Shown piece after piece: positions 24,017 to 32,677 of a DNA stretch of 36,420 nt (position 1 is the first letter of the stretch; each line of letters begins with the position of its first letter). Position numbers and translations under genes: made by a program. The DNA is taken from NCBI GenBank assembly GCA_947258805.1, contig CAMYJV010000012.1:1-36420 (forward strand). Reading direction: 5' to 3'. Under the pieces are notes generated by a model. It was given only the letters and a program-made list of their open reading frames with translations, was not told the DNA's origin and did not search any database. Source of the stretch: an uncultured Gammaproteobacteria bacterium. Its GTDB lineage: Bacteria; Pseudomonadota; Gammaproteobacteria; GCA-2729495.

Positions 24017-27000
24017 ATGAATGCTACCTCGCTGTCCGGCTACGCCGAACTGCATTGCCTCAGCAACTTCACATTCCTGCGCGGCGCGTCGCATCCGGAA
24101 GAACTCTGTCAGCGCGCCGCCGAACTGGGCTATCGTGCCCTGGCCCTGACGGACGAGTGCTCGGTCGCCGGCGTCGTGCGTGCGCACCTGGCCGCGCGTG
24201 AACTGCCGCTTAAGCTGATCATTGGCAGCGAGTTCGAACTGGATGACGGGCTGCGCTGCGTGTTGCTGGCCGCCGACCGCCAGGGTTACGGGCAGCTCTG
24301 CGAACTCATCACACGTGCCCGCCGTGCGGCACCGAAGGGCGATTATCAGCTGGCACGGGCGGCGCTGCACCGTGGCCTGGAGCACTGCCTCGCCATCTGG
24401 CTGCCTGACGGCAAGCCGTTGCTGGCCGATGCTCACTGGTTTGCCCGGCATTTTCCGCGCCGCAGCTGGCTTGGCGTGGAATTACTGGCAGGCCCGGACG
24501 ACGGCGCCCGTTTGCGGCAGTTGCTGGAGTTGTCCGCCACAGCCGGGCTGCCGGCCGTGGCGGCGGGTGACGTGCACATGCACCGCCGCGGCCGCCGGGC
24601 CTTGCAGGATGCCCTGACGGCCGTGCGTCTGCGCATGACGGTGGAGCAGGCCAGCGGTCGCCTTTACCCGAACGGTGAGCGTCACCTGCGTTCGCGTGCA
24701 GCGCTGGCCAAGATCTATCCCGCCGAGCTGCTGGCGGCCACGCTGGAAATCTCCGGTCGCGTCAGCTTCTCCCTGGAAGAGCTGCGCTACGAATACCCGC
24801 GGGAACTGGTGCCTGCCGGTAATACACCGGCCGGTCACCTGCGCCAGCTCACGGCAGACGGTGCCCGGCAACGCTGGCCGGACCGCACTCCTGCGCACGT
24901 GCAGCGCATGATCGACCACGAGCTGGCGCTGATCGCAGAGCTGCGCTATGAGGCCTATTTTCTGACGGTGCACGACATTGTCTGCTTCGCCCGTGAGCGC
25001 GGCATTCTGTGCCAGGGTCGGGGCTCGGCGGCGAATTCCGCCGTGTGTTTTTGCCTCGGGATCACAGAGGTGGATCCGGCGCGCATGTCCATGCTGGTAG
25101 AGCGCTTTATCTCCAGGGAGCGCAACGAACCGCCGGATATCGATGTGGACTTCGAACACGAGCGCCGCGAAGAAGTCATTCAGTACATCTATCGCAAGTA
25201 CGGTCGTGAACGCGCCGCGCTGACTGCCACGGTTATCAGCTACTGCCCGCGCAGTGCGCTGCGGGATTTTGGCAAGGCCCTGGGCCTGGCGGAACTGCAG
25301 GTGGACCGGATGGCCCGGGCCATGCAGTGGTGGGACGGCAAGGCCGTACATCCCGACCGGGTCCGCGAAGCGGGGCTGGACCCGGAGCAACCGATGCTGC
25401 ACCGGCTGCTCAAGCTGGTGGCCGAACTGATCGGTTTTCCCCGCCACCTGTCACAGCACGTGGGCGGCTTTGTCATTTCCGAGGGACCGTTGTCGCAACT
25501 GGTGCCGGTGGAGAACGCTTCGATGCCCGAGCGCACCGTCATCCAGTGGGACAAGGATGATCTCGATGCCCTCGGCCTGTTAAAAGTCGACGTGCTGGGC
25601 CTCGGCATGCTGAGCGCCATTCGCCGGTGTATTGAACTGCTGAAGGTTCACCGTGGCCTTGATCTGACTATTGCCACCATTCCCGCGGAAGACCCGGCCG
25701 TGTACGACATGATCTGTCACGCCGACACCATGGGCGTATTCCAGATCGAATCGCGTGCGCAGATGTCCATGCTGCCGCGGCTGCGCCCGCGCTCCTATTA
25801 CGACCTGGTGATCGAAGTGGCCATTATTCGTCCCGGGCCGATCCAGGGCGACATGGTGCATCCGTATCTGCGCCGGCGTCACGGCCTGGAACCGGTAACC
25901 TATCCCAGTGACGAGGTGCGCCAGACCCTGGAACGCACCCTCGGCGTACCGATTTTTCAGGAGCAGGTCATGCAGCTGGCCGTGGTGGCCGCCGGTTTCA
26001 CACCCGGCGAAGCCGACCAGTTACGCCGGGCCATGGCCGTATGGCGCAAACGCGGCAGCCTGGGACATTTCGAGGATCGCCTGATCAACGGGATGCGTGG
26101 CCGCGGCTATTCCGCCGATTTCGCACAGCAGATCTTTAACCAGATCTGCGGTTTTGGCGAGTACGGTTTCCCGGAATCCCACGCGGCGAGTTTCGCGTTG
26201 CTGGTCTACGTATCGGCCTGGCTCAAATGCCACGAGCCGGCAGCGTTTACCTGCGCATTGCTGAACAGTCAGCCCATGGGCTTCTATGCGCCTTCCCAGC
26301 TGGTGCAGTGCGCGGTGCGCCACGGTGTAGAGGTTCGCCCGGTAGACATCCGTTACAGCGACTGGGACTGCACGCTGGAACCGCGCACCGCCGGCGAGCT
26401 GTCGCTGCGTCTCGGGCTGCGCCTGGTCAAAGGTCTGTCTGCCGCAGGCGCGGCGCGCGTAGTGCAGGCGCGGGCCCGGCGACCCTTCGAGGACGTTCAG
26501 GACCTGTTTGAACGGGCCAGCCTCGACCAGGGAGACCTGGGCGCACTGGCGGCAGCCGATGCATTACGCGGTATGGCGGGCCATCGTCACCGCGCACGCT
26601 GGCAGGTGGCCGGTGCGGAGCGCCCGTTGCCCCTGCTGGCGGGCAACAGTCCCGTCGAGGGTGTGCCGCTGTTGCGCCGGCCGCGGGAAGGCCAGGAAAT
26701 CGCTGCCGACTACAACCGCGTCGGCCTGACGCTGCGCCGCCACCCCCTCGAAGTGTTGCGGCCCATGTTGCGCAAGCGCGGCATTCTGAGCGCCGCCGAC
26801 GTGCAGTCGTGCGCCGATGACGAACTGATTTATGCCGCCGGGCTGGTGATCAACCGGCAACGGCCCGCCAGTGCTGCCGGCGTGGTGTTCGTGACCCTCG
26901 AAGACGAAACGGGTTACCTGAACCTGGTGGTCTGGCAGCGGGTGGCCCGTGCGCAGAGAAAAGCCCTGCTCGGTGCTTCGCTTATGGGCGTGCGGGGTAC

Positions 27001-27103
27001 GGTACAGCGCGAGGGCGAGGTGCTGCACCTGGTGGCGCGGGAACTGGTGGATCACAGTGCCTTGTTGGGGGAGTTGCAGGCTCGGAGTCGCGACTTTCAT
27101 TAA
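24017..27103 (+). CDS. dnaE2: Error-prone DNA polymerase III alpha subunit DnaE2
   Basis: DnaE2 is the SOS-induced C-family polymerase responsible for damage-induced mutagenesis. The 1028 residues show an N-terminal PHP domain ([47 protein letters not shown]), the polymerase core with the catalytic [14 protein letters not shown] (about 372-385), [28 protein letters not shown] and [15 protein letters not shown]-terminal OB fold reads [16 protein letters not shown] (about 955-970). Length is that of DnaE2, shorter than replicative DnaE1, and the adjacent imuAB confirm it. Start ATG 24017 lies 10 bp after imuB; GTG 24011 is an alternative. The PHP residues look largely intact. Confidence 0.96.
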   Translation: MNATSLSGYAELHCLSNFTFLRGASHPEELCQRAAELGYRALALTDECSVAGVVRAHLAARELPLKLIIGSEFELDDGLRCVLLAADRQGYGQLCELITRARRAAPKGDYQLARAALHRGLEHCLAIWLPDGKPLLADAHWFARHFPRRSWLGVELLAGPDDGARLRQLLELSATAGLPAVAAGDVHMHRRGRRALQDALTAVRLRMTVEQASGRLYPNGERHLRSRAALAKIYPAELLAATLEISGRVSFSLEELRYEYPRELVPAGNTPAGHLRQLTADGARQRWPDRTPAHVQRMIDHELALIAELRYEAYFLTVHDIVCFARERGILCQGRGSAANSAVCFCLGITEVDPARMSMLVERFISRERNEPPDIDVDFEHERREEVIQYIYRKYGRERAALTATVISYCPRSALRDFGKALGLAELQVDRMARAMQWWDGKAVHPDRVREAGLDPEQPMLHRLLKLVAELIGFPRHLSQHVGGFVISEGPLSQLVPVENASMPERTVIQWDKDDLDALGLLKVDVLGLGMLSAIRRCIELLKVHRGLDLTIATIPAEDPAVYDMICHADTMGVFQIESRAQMSMLPRLRPRSYYDLVIEVAIIRPGPIQGDMVHPYLRRRHGLEPVTYPSDEVRQTLERTLGVPIFQEQVMQLAVVAAGFTPGEADQLRRAMAVWRKRGSLGHFEDRLINGMRGRGYSADFAQQIFNQICGFGEYGFPESHAASFALLVYVSAWLKCHEPAAFTCALLNSQPMGFYAPSQLVQCAVRHGVEVRPVDIRYSDWDCTLEPRTAGELSLRLGLRLVKGLSAAGAARVVQARARRPFEDVQDLFERASLDQGDLGALAAADALRGMAGHRHRARWQVAGAERPLPLLAGNSPVEGVPLLRRPREGQEIAADYNRVGLTLRRHPLEVLRPMLRKRGILSAADVQSCADDELIYAAGLVINRQRPASAAGVVFVTLEDETGYLNLVVWQRVARAQRKALLGASLMGVRGTVQREGEVLHLVARELVDHSALLGELQARSRDFH

Positions 27104-27110
27104 GGAAGGT

Positions 27111-27189
27111 GCAGGTTGGCGGTGGGGAATCTCTTCCCTCCCTCCGATTTTGTAGTCGGTCGGTAAGAGATTCCCCACCGCCAACCTGC
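27111..27189. repeat. Perfect 25-bp inverted repeat after dnaE2
   Basis: Arms at 27111-27135 and 27165-27189 are exact reverse complements; the spacer of 29 bp can itself form CCGA/TCGG. The RNA hairpin would be very stable. It begins 7 bp after the dnaE2 stop but no T-run follows, so it is either an unusual terminator/mRNA-stabilising structure or a repetitive extragenic palindrome. No target-site duplication or transposase is seen. Confidence 0.8.
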
Positions 27190-27582
27190 GTGGTGGGCGA
27201 TAGCTGATCACTGCGTGTCGTTGGTGCCTGCAATCAGGAGGGGGCGAACGGGAATTTTCAGCGCATGCCGAGCATCCAGTGGAGTGGGTTGGCGACGCGT
27301 CAGGGGGGCTCTGAAACCAGCCACCGGACCCAGCGGGTGGGCCGGGGCTGGTGAGCGTAACGTAAAGCCGGCTTGCCCCCGGAAAGGACCCCAGCTAACA
27401 ATTAGTGCATTAGTGCCTGACTGGAGCCTGGACGTTGAGAGTGGCAAGGCAAGACGGAGTGAAGCTCAGCTGCCCCGGCCCGGCCGCGGAAAACGAAGGG
27501 ATCTTTCATGCGCGCACAAAGACTGTGCCTGTTTGGCACTGCGCGCGGTTGGAGAAAGGGCGTTGGTGTTCCCCGCGCCGTT
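27190..27582. other. Non-coding gap, about 390 bp, no gene supported
   Basis: I see no recognisable protein, tRNA or known RNA here. Several open frames cross it on both strands (for example minus 27208-27447 and plus 27215-27817), but they lack ribosome binding sites and family motifs, and the plus one reads through the opposite-strand acidic gene. A short hairpin GTGCC-tgttt-GGCAC lies near 27526-27540. Confidence 0.5.
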
Positions 27583-27855
27583 TCAGTCGAAGTCGAAGTC
27601 TTCGAAGTCAGAAACTTCTTTCGACATGCGCTTTTCTTCGAGGATGTCGTCCAGTTTCTTCCTGGCCGCGGCTTCCTCGAAGTGGTCCGTTGGCAGGCCG
27701 GCAGCTTCAACCTCTACGAGCAACTCGTCCAGATTGATCTCCACGGATGCGTCACCGACGTTATCCGTGTTGGTTGCGGCCTTCAACGACAACTGCTCCG
27801 TGTCCTCGAAGTCCTGATCATTGGTCTGTTTGGTATCTTTCGATTGTCCGTTCAT
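27583..27855 (-). CDS. Small acidic protein, PA3496-like C-terminus
   Basis: This 90-residue, strongly acidic, soluble protein has no signal peptide. The first half is Asn/Asp/Thr-rich and probably disordered (MNGQSKDTKQTNDQDFEDT). The second half looks helical: VEINLDELLVEVEAAGL, then ARKKLDDILEEKRMSKEV and an acidic-aromatic end DFEDFDFD. The R-x-K-L-D-D-x-L-E-E-K-R segment resembles PA3496-family small proteins; this is a weak resemblance and no function follows. The start ATG 27855 is chosen because the longer frame (to 27954) runs through the promoter-like region. It lies downstream of gspF on the same strand but has its own candidate promoter. Confidence 0.65.
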   Translation of the reverse strand: MNGQSKDTKQTNDQDFEDTEQLSLKAATNTDNVGDASVEINLDELLVEVEAAGLPTDHFEEAAARKKLDDILEEKRMSKEVSDFEDFDFD

Positions 27856-27910
27856 CAGCTCAACCCCACCAATAGCCCGAGGCTTAAGTGAAAAGCTCAC
27901 GTGTGGGAAA

Positions 27911-27939
27911 TTTATAAATCCAACTTGGGGGCCCTGCAA
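27911..27939 (-). promoter_or_regulatory. Candidate promoter for the small acidic protein
   Basis: On the minus strand, TTGCAG (27939-27934), a 17-bp spacer and TATAAA (27916-27911) precede the ATG at 27855 by about 55 bp. The -10 matches 5/6, the -35 only 3/6. Confidence 0.4.
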
Positions 27940-27997
27940 GGGGAATGTTGGCAAAACGTGAACCAGTGCCGGAAGCCGGGCACCTTGCGGCGCGGGC

Positions 27998-29212
27998 CTA
28001 GCGGACGAGCTGGTTCAGCTCGAAGATCGGCAGCAGGATGGCCAGTACGATGACCAGCACTATGACGCCCATGCTGATGATCAGGGCCGGCTCCAGGATG
28101 CCGAGCAGGGCGGCGATCAGGCCGTCCATCTCACGCTCCTGGTTGGCAGCGGCACGATCCAGCATTTTTTCCATTTCGCCGCTGGCTTCACCACTGGAAA
28201 TCAGGTGGACACAGATCGGCGGGAAGTAGCCGCCTGCACCCAGCGATTTGCCAATGGCGCCGCCCTCCCGAATTCGCTCCGCAGCGATCTCCACCGAGTC
28301 GTGCATGGGTACGTTGGTGACCACCTCGCCGGAGATGCGCAGGGCCTCCAGCACGGGCACGCCGCTACCGCTCAGGATGCTGAACGTGCGCGTGAAACGC
28401 GCGGTATTGAAACCACGCACCAGCTTGCCGATCACCGGCAGGCGCAACAGCATCGCATCCCAGCCACGCCGATAGCGGGGCTGGCGCAGCAGCCAGCGGA
28501 AGCCCCAGCCTGCCAGGATCAGCAGGATAACCAGCACGACGCCGTTGTCGCGCAGGAAATCACTCAGCGTAATGAGTCCTTGCGTGAGGCCCGGCAAGTC
28601 CTGGCCGGTGTTTTCAAACACGCCGACCACCTTGGGAACCACGTAGACCAGCATCAGGCTGACGATGCCGATGGCCAGCACGGTCAGCACGGCCGGATAA
28701 ATCATCGCGTTGTTGATCTTCTGGCGCAGTTCCTGGCGACCCTCGGTATAGTCGGCGAGCCGCTCAAGGACTGAATCGAGGTGACCGGACTGTTCGCCTG
28801 AAGCTACGGTAGCGCGGTAAAGTTCGGGGAAGGCTTTCGGGAAGTCTCCCAGGCCGTCGGCCAGCGTGTGGCCCTCCATCACTTTCGCCCGTACGCCGAG
28901 CATGATGCTCTTGATGCGCGGTACCTCACTCTGCTCGCCGACTGCCTGCAAAGCTTCTTCCAGGGGCATCGACGACTGGACGAGGGTGCCGAGCTGGCGG
29001 GTAATCAGGGCGAGGTCACCGGCGGACATGGAGCGTCGCAGGGAGAAGCTTTGTTGCCGGGTCGATTCGCGTTGGGCGACCTCAGTCACCGACATGGGCA
29101 GCAGCTGCTTTTCGCGCAGCAGCTGGCGAACCTGGCGGGGCGTGTCGCCTTCGAGTACCCCTTTGCGTTGCTTACCGCCGACGTCAACGGCGGTGTATTC
29201 GAAAGCGCCCAT
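27998..29212 (-). CDS. gspF: Type II secretion inner-membrane protein GspF
   Basis: GspF is the polytopic platform protein of the type II secretion system, contacting the ATPase GspE. The 404-residue length is standard. It starts MGAFEYTAVDVGGKQRKGVLEGDTPRQVR, the family N-terminus, and has two GspF domains: SAGDLALITRQLGTLVQSSMPLEEAL onward, and RFTRTFSILSGSGVPVLEALRI onward. TM helices lie near AVLTVLAIGIVSLMLVYVVPKVV, GVVLVILLILAGWGF and the C-terminal LIISMGVIVLVIVLAILLPIF. The start overlaps the gspE stop (TGATG). Unusually for T2SS operons, gspG and the other pseudopilins do not follow. Confidence 0.95.
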   Translation of the reverse strand: MGAFEYTAVDVGGKQRKGVLEGDTPRQVRQLLREKQLLPMSVTEVAQRESTRQQSFSLRRSMSAGDLALITRQLGTLVQSSMPLEEALQAVGEQSEVPRIKSIMLGVRAKVMEGHTLADGLGDFPKAFPELYRATVASGEQSGHLDSVLERLADYTEGRQELRQKINNAMIYPAVLTVLAIGIVSLMLVYVVPKVVGVFENTGQDLPGLTQGLITLSDFLRDNGVVLVILLILAGWGFRWLLRQPRYRRGWDAMLLRLPVIGKLVRGFNTARFTRTFSILSGSGVPVLEALRISGEVVTNVPMHDSVEIAAERIREGGAIGKSLGAGGYFPPICVHLISSGEASGEMEKMLDRAAANQEREMDGLIAALLGILEPALIISMGVIVLVIVLAILLPIFELNQLVR

Positions 29213-30768
29213 CAGTCAGCGCGGGTGACGCGCAGCACTTCTTCCAGGGTTGTTTCGCCAGCCACCACTCGGCGCAGACCGTCGTCGCGAATGCTGGGAG
29301 TGAGCTCCCGGGCGTAGCGTTCCAAATCGTGCTCGCCGGCACCGTCGTGAATCATGGTGCGCATGGTGTCGTCAATGGCGACCAGTTCATAGATGCCGCT
29401 ACGGCCGCGGTAGCCTTCACCGACCTTGCTGCCCGGGGGCGGGCGGTACAGGGTGGGGGGATTTGCGGGATCGGCGCCCATTGCGCGGCACTCGTATTCC
29501 TGGGCTGCAGCAGCCTGTTTCGTGTCATCGTCGAGCACTCTGACCAGGCGCTGGGCAATGACACCGATCAGGCTCGAAGACAGCAGGAAGGGCTCTACCC
29601 CCATGTCGCGCAGCCGGGTTACCGCACCGACAGCGGTGTTGGTGTGCAGGGTCGACAACACGAGGTGGCCGGTCAGGCTCGCCTGCACCGCGATCTCGGC
29701 CGTCTCGAGATCGCGAATCTCGCCCACCATGACCACGTCCGGATCCTGGCGAAGGATCGCGCGCAGGCCCCTCGCAAAAGTCATGTCGACCTTGGTGTTT
29801 ACCTGCGATTGCCCGATGCCGTCGATGTAATACTCGATGGGGTCTTCCACCGTCATGATATTGCGCGTGTCGTCGTTGATCCGTTCCAGCGCCGCGTACA
29901 GCGTCGTGGTCTTGCCCGAGCCCGTCGGCCCGGTCACGAGGATGATGCCGTGGGGCTTGTGGATCAGCTCGTCCACCTGGTTCATCACGCTGGCTTCCAT
30001 GCCGAGATGCTTCAGATCGAGGCGTCCGGCGTTTTTATCAAGGAGCCGCAGCACCACGCGTTCGCCGTGGCCGGACGGCATCGTCGATACGCGCACGTCC
30101 ACGGCACGACCTGCGACCCGGAGGGAAATGCGGCCGTCCTGCGGCAGGCGCTTCTCGGCGATATCGAGCTTTGACATGACCTTGATGCGCGACACCACCA
30201 GCGGCGCGACGGCCCGGCGGCTCTGCAAGACCTCGCGGAGCATGCCGTCAACCCGAAAGCGCACCACGAGCCGGTTCTCGAAGGGCTCGATGTGCACGTC
30301 AGACGCATTTTCCTTGATGGCCGAGGTCAGTAAGGCATTGATCAGGCGAATGATGGGTGCATCGTCATCGCTCTCCATCAGGTCCGACGGTTCCGGAAGC
30401 TCCTGGGCCATGCGGAACAGGTCGTTGTCTTCGTCGAGCCCTTCCACCATCTGCATGGTCGAGTTCGATTCGCGCTCGTAGGTGCTCTGCAGGCGCGTTT
30501 CGAACTCTTCTGCATCGACGATGGCGATCACTATCGGCGCCCCAACATAACGACGCACTTCGCTCAGCATCACCGGGTCCGTCCCGCGACGAACCAGGGT
30601 GAGCGCGCGTCCTTCCTCGAAAGCGTGCACCAGCACGCCGTGGCGCTTGGCAAAGGAGAACGGCAGCATACGCTGGCCTTCACCAAATGAAGGCTGAGCT
30701 TCGACCGTGGTCGGCAGCACATCATTGAGATCGGCCAGTGCTTGTTCCGGCGGCATCGTCGCAGCCAT
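29212..30768 (-). CDS. gspE: Type II secretion ATPase GspE
   Basis: GspE is the cytoplasmic ATPase that drives pseudopilus assembly. The 518 residues include an N-terminal N1E/N2E region, Walker A GPTGSGKTTTLYAAL, the Asp box TVEDPIEYYIDGIGQSQVN, Walker B DPDVVMVGEIRD and the His box LVLSTLHTN. The tetracysteine zinc motif usually found before GYRGR-x-G-I is missing: only one Cys remains (YECRAMGAD) before VGEGYRGRSGIYELV. ATG 30768 follows GGAGAG with 7 nt spacing and lies 2 bp after the gspD stop; a longer frame to 30876 overlaps gspD and is rejected. Confidence 0.94.
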   Translation of the reverse strand: MAATMPPEQALADLNDVLPTTVEAQPSFGEGQRMLPFSFAKRHGVLVHAFEEGRALTLVRRGTDPVMLSEVRRYVGAPIVIAIVDAEEFETRLQSTYERESNSTMQMVEGLDEDNDLFRMAQELPEPSDLMESDDDAPIIRLINALLTSAIKENASDVHIEPFENRLVVRFRVDGMLREVLQSRRAVAPLVVSRIKVMSKLDIAEKRLPQDGRISLRVAGRAVDVRVSTMPSGHGERVVLRLLDKNAGRLDLKHLGMEASVMNQVDELIHKPHGIILVTGPTGSGKTTTLYAALERINDDTRNIMTVEDPIEYYIDGIGQSQVNTKVDMTFARGLRAILRQDPDVVMVGEIRDLETAEIAVQASLTGHLVLSTLHTNTAVGAVTRLRDMGVEPFLLSSSLIGVIAQRLVRVLDDDTKQAAAAQEYECRAMGADPANPPTLYRPPPGSKVGEGYRGRSGIYELVAIDDTMRTMIHDGAGEHDLERYARELTPSIRDDGLRRVVAGETTLEEVLRVTRAD

Positions 30769-30770
30769 GA

Positions 30771-31370
30771 CTACTCTCCGGTTCCTTCCGTCGGCTGGTC
30801 CGTCGCTGGCGCCAGTCCGCGCAAATCGATCGTGGGCGGTTCGTCCTCCGCAGACGGCACCGGGTTCGGCGACCACGGCAGCACCGGTGGCGCCGGTCGC
30901 TTGGACTCCCAGCTGGGCAGCACCATGTCCGGCTCGCGTGCCATCTGTAGCTGCCGAATATAGTTGTACTTTGCGTTAGTTTCGAACGCCGCCTGCACGT
31001 CGTCACGAAGGATAGTGGGCCGGATAAAGAACATCAGGTTGGTCTTCATCTTATCGTTGCTGGTCGCGCGGAACAGCGCTCCGAGCAGCGGGATGCTGCC
31101 CAGTACAGGCACGCGTTCTTCGCGCTCGCGCATCTCTTCCTGAATCAGCCCACCGATCACCAGCACCCCGGCATCCTCGACGATCACCGCGGTATTGATC
31201 CTTCGGTTGGACGTGATCAGGTCGACCGCCGCCGTGCTCGGCAACAGGCTGGAGATTTCCTGTTCGATCTTCAGCCGCACAGCGTTGCCTTCGTTGATCT
31301 GCGGCGTAATCTTGAGCGTCAGGCCCACATCTTCCCGTTCGATGGTCTGGAAGGGGTTCACCGAGCCCAC
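30771..31370 (-). CDS. gspD: Secretin GspD, C-terminal fragment (broken gene)
   Basis: This frame encodes the C-terminal part of the outer-membrane secretin: GSVNPFQTIEREDVGLTLKITPQINEG, SSLLPSTAAVDLITSNRRINTAVIVEDAGVLVIGGL is represented in pieces, then VPVLGSIPLLGALFR and NLMFFIRPTILRD, followed by a Pro-rich tail. The GTG at 31370 is simply the first possible start in the frame; in an intact gene this would be continuous with the N-terminal fragment (31358-32677). Read backwards past it, the frame gives T-G-G-V-G-S-V-N-P-F, the normal context of the family. It is thus the disconnected 3' part of one gspD. Independent translation is unlikely to give a functional pore. Confidence 0.85.
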   Translation of the reverse strand: MGSVNPFQTIEREDVGLTLKITPQINEGNAVRLKIEQEISSLLPSTAAVDLITSNRRINTAVIVEDAGVLVIGGLIQEEMREREERVPVLGSIPLLGALFRATSNDKMKTNLMFFIRPTILRDDVQAAFETNAKYNYIRQLQMAREPDMVLPSWESKRPAPPVLPWSPNPVPSAEDEPPTIDLRGLAPATDQPTEGTGE

Positions 31371-32677
31371 ACCCCCCGTGTCCGTTCCGCGTCGGCTTCC
31401 AGGGCTTCGATCAGGGCTACGAAACTCAGGCCCGAGTCGGAAATTTTACCCAGGCCCAGCGTGATGCCATCCGGGATGAGCCCGGAGGCATCAACGTCAC
31501 CGTTGTCGCCACCGATCACACCGGCCAGGGAGCTGACGCCCGTCACGCCGCTGAAGTCCGTGACGCCGGCGATGTTCTCGAGATCCGAGTCCGCAATTGC
31601 CCAGGTCACGCCGAGATCGGAGGCACGTTCGGCCTCCACCGAGACGATGATCGTTTCCAGCATCACCTGGAGACGACGGATGTCGAGCTTGTCGATGACG
31701 CCCATCATCGACCGCATGACCTTCGGCGGCGCGGTGATGATCAGCGCGTTCGTGGACTCGTCGGCCCACACGTTGACGTCGATGGTGTCCGGGCCACTCT
31801 GGTCAGCTTCGGAGATTTTCTGATACTGGCTTTGCAGTTTCTCCGACAGCTCGGTGGATTCTGCGTAGCGCAGGTAGCGCACCTGGGTGTCACCGCCCGA
31901 TTCCAGCGGGGTATCAAGATGTGCGATCAGCGCTCGCAATCTGAGGCGGTCGGCCTTGTCGCCGCTCACCAGTACGCTGTTCGTGCGATCGTCCGCCACC
32001 ACCGTTGTCATTTTGCCCGCCTGCGCGCCTTCGGCCCGGGCGCCCTGCATCAGCGTGGTAATCAGGGTAACGACCTGGCTGGCCGTCGCGAACTCCAGCC
32101 GGATGACCTCGACTTCGTCGTCGCCGGTCTGGTCGATGCGGCGGATAATTCGCAGCATGCGCTGCACGTTGGCCGCCCGGTCGGAAATGATGAGCATGTT
32201 AGATGCCGGGTAGGCTGCCAGGTGCCCGTACTGCGGGATCAGCGGGCGCAGGATGGGTACCAGCTGGGACGCGGCGATATTCTGCACCTGGATGACCTGG
32301 GTCAGGATGTCGTCGGGTCGGGCCCCTGGGCTGTCAGTCATCTCCGTGCCCGGCACCTGGCGGGCATTCGCGTCGGGCAGAATCTTGATGACGTCGCCGG
32401 ACGGCACGGCAACGAAACCGTAGACCGACAGAATCGACAGGAAGGCCTCGTAGAAGGCGTCGGCGGTCATTGGCACCGACGACAGCATTGTGACCTGGGC
32501 CTTGACCCGGGGATCAAGGACAAAATTCTGGCCGCTGATTTCACTCACAGCCTCAATCACCTGGCGAATGTCGGCGTCTTTGTAGTTCGGCGTGATCGTG
32601 GCCTGCTGGGCACTGCTGGCCCCTGCCAGCAGCAAGCCCGCCGCCAGGGCCACGAGCCTCGACGCTTTGCTATTCAA
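31358..32677 (-). CDS. gspD: Secretin GspD, N-terminal fragment (broken gene)
   Basis: GspD forms the outer-membrane channel of the type II system. This 439-residue frame holds a signal peptide (ALAAGLLLAGASSAQ), the N0 domain (TITPNYKDADIRQVIEAVSEISG), N1-N3 domains (VIQVQNIAASQLVPILRPLIPQ, VEVIRLEFATASQVVTLI, VRYLRYAESTELSEKLQ) and the start of the secretin domain (VMLETIIVSVEAERASDLGVTW). It is correct up to SFVALIEALEADAE, then diverges (RTRGVWAR) and stops. The expected continuation, with V-L-S-T-P and V-G-Q-x-V-P-F, is absent. The start is TTG 32677 with GGGAGG 8 nt upstream, overlapping the gspC stop (TTGA). Either a pseudogene or an assembly/sequence error. Confidence 0.9.
   Translation of the reverse strand: MNSKASRLVALAAGLLLAGASSAQQATITPNYKDADIRQVIEAVSEISGQNFVLDPRVKAQVTMLSSVPMTADAFYEAFLSILSVYGFVAVPSGDVIKILPDANARQVPGTEMTDSPGARPDDILTQVIQVQNIAASQLVPILRPLIPQYGHLAAYPASNMLIISDRAANVQRMLRIIRRIDQTGDDEVEVIRLEFATASQVVTLITTLMQGARAEGAQAGKMTTVVADDRTNSVLVSGDKADRLRLRALIAHLDTPLESGGDTQVRYLRYAESTELSEKLQSQYQKISEADQSGPDTIDVNVWADESTNALIITAPPKVMRSMMGVIDKLDIRRLQVMLETIIVSVEAERASDLGVTWAIADSDLENIAGVTDFSGVTGVSSLAGVIGGDNGDVDASGLIPDGITLGLGKISDSGLSFVALIEALEADAERTRGVWAR

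Noticed and set aside
27111..27189. Inverted repeat as the terminal repeats of an insertion sequence
   Set aside because: Only 29 bp lie between the arms, with no transposase and no target duplication.
27215..27817. A 200-codon plus-strand open frame after dnaE2
   Set aside because: No ribosome binding site or family motif; its second half is antisense to the better supported acidic protein.
31372..31377. Run of six C (six G in gspD) as a programmed frameshift site
   Set aside because: A shift at this run would rejoin the frames but could not restore the roughly 35 missing secretin residues, so a deletion or artefact is needed.
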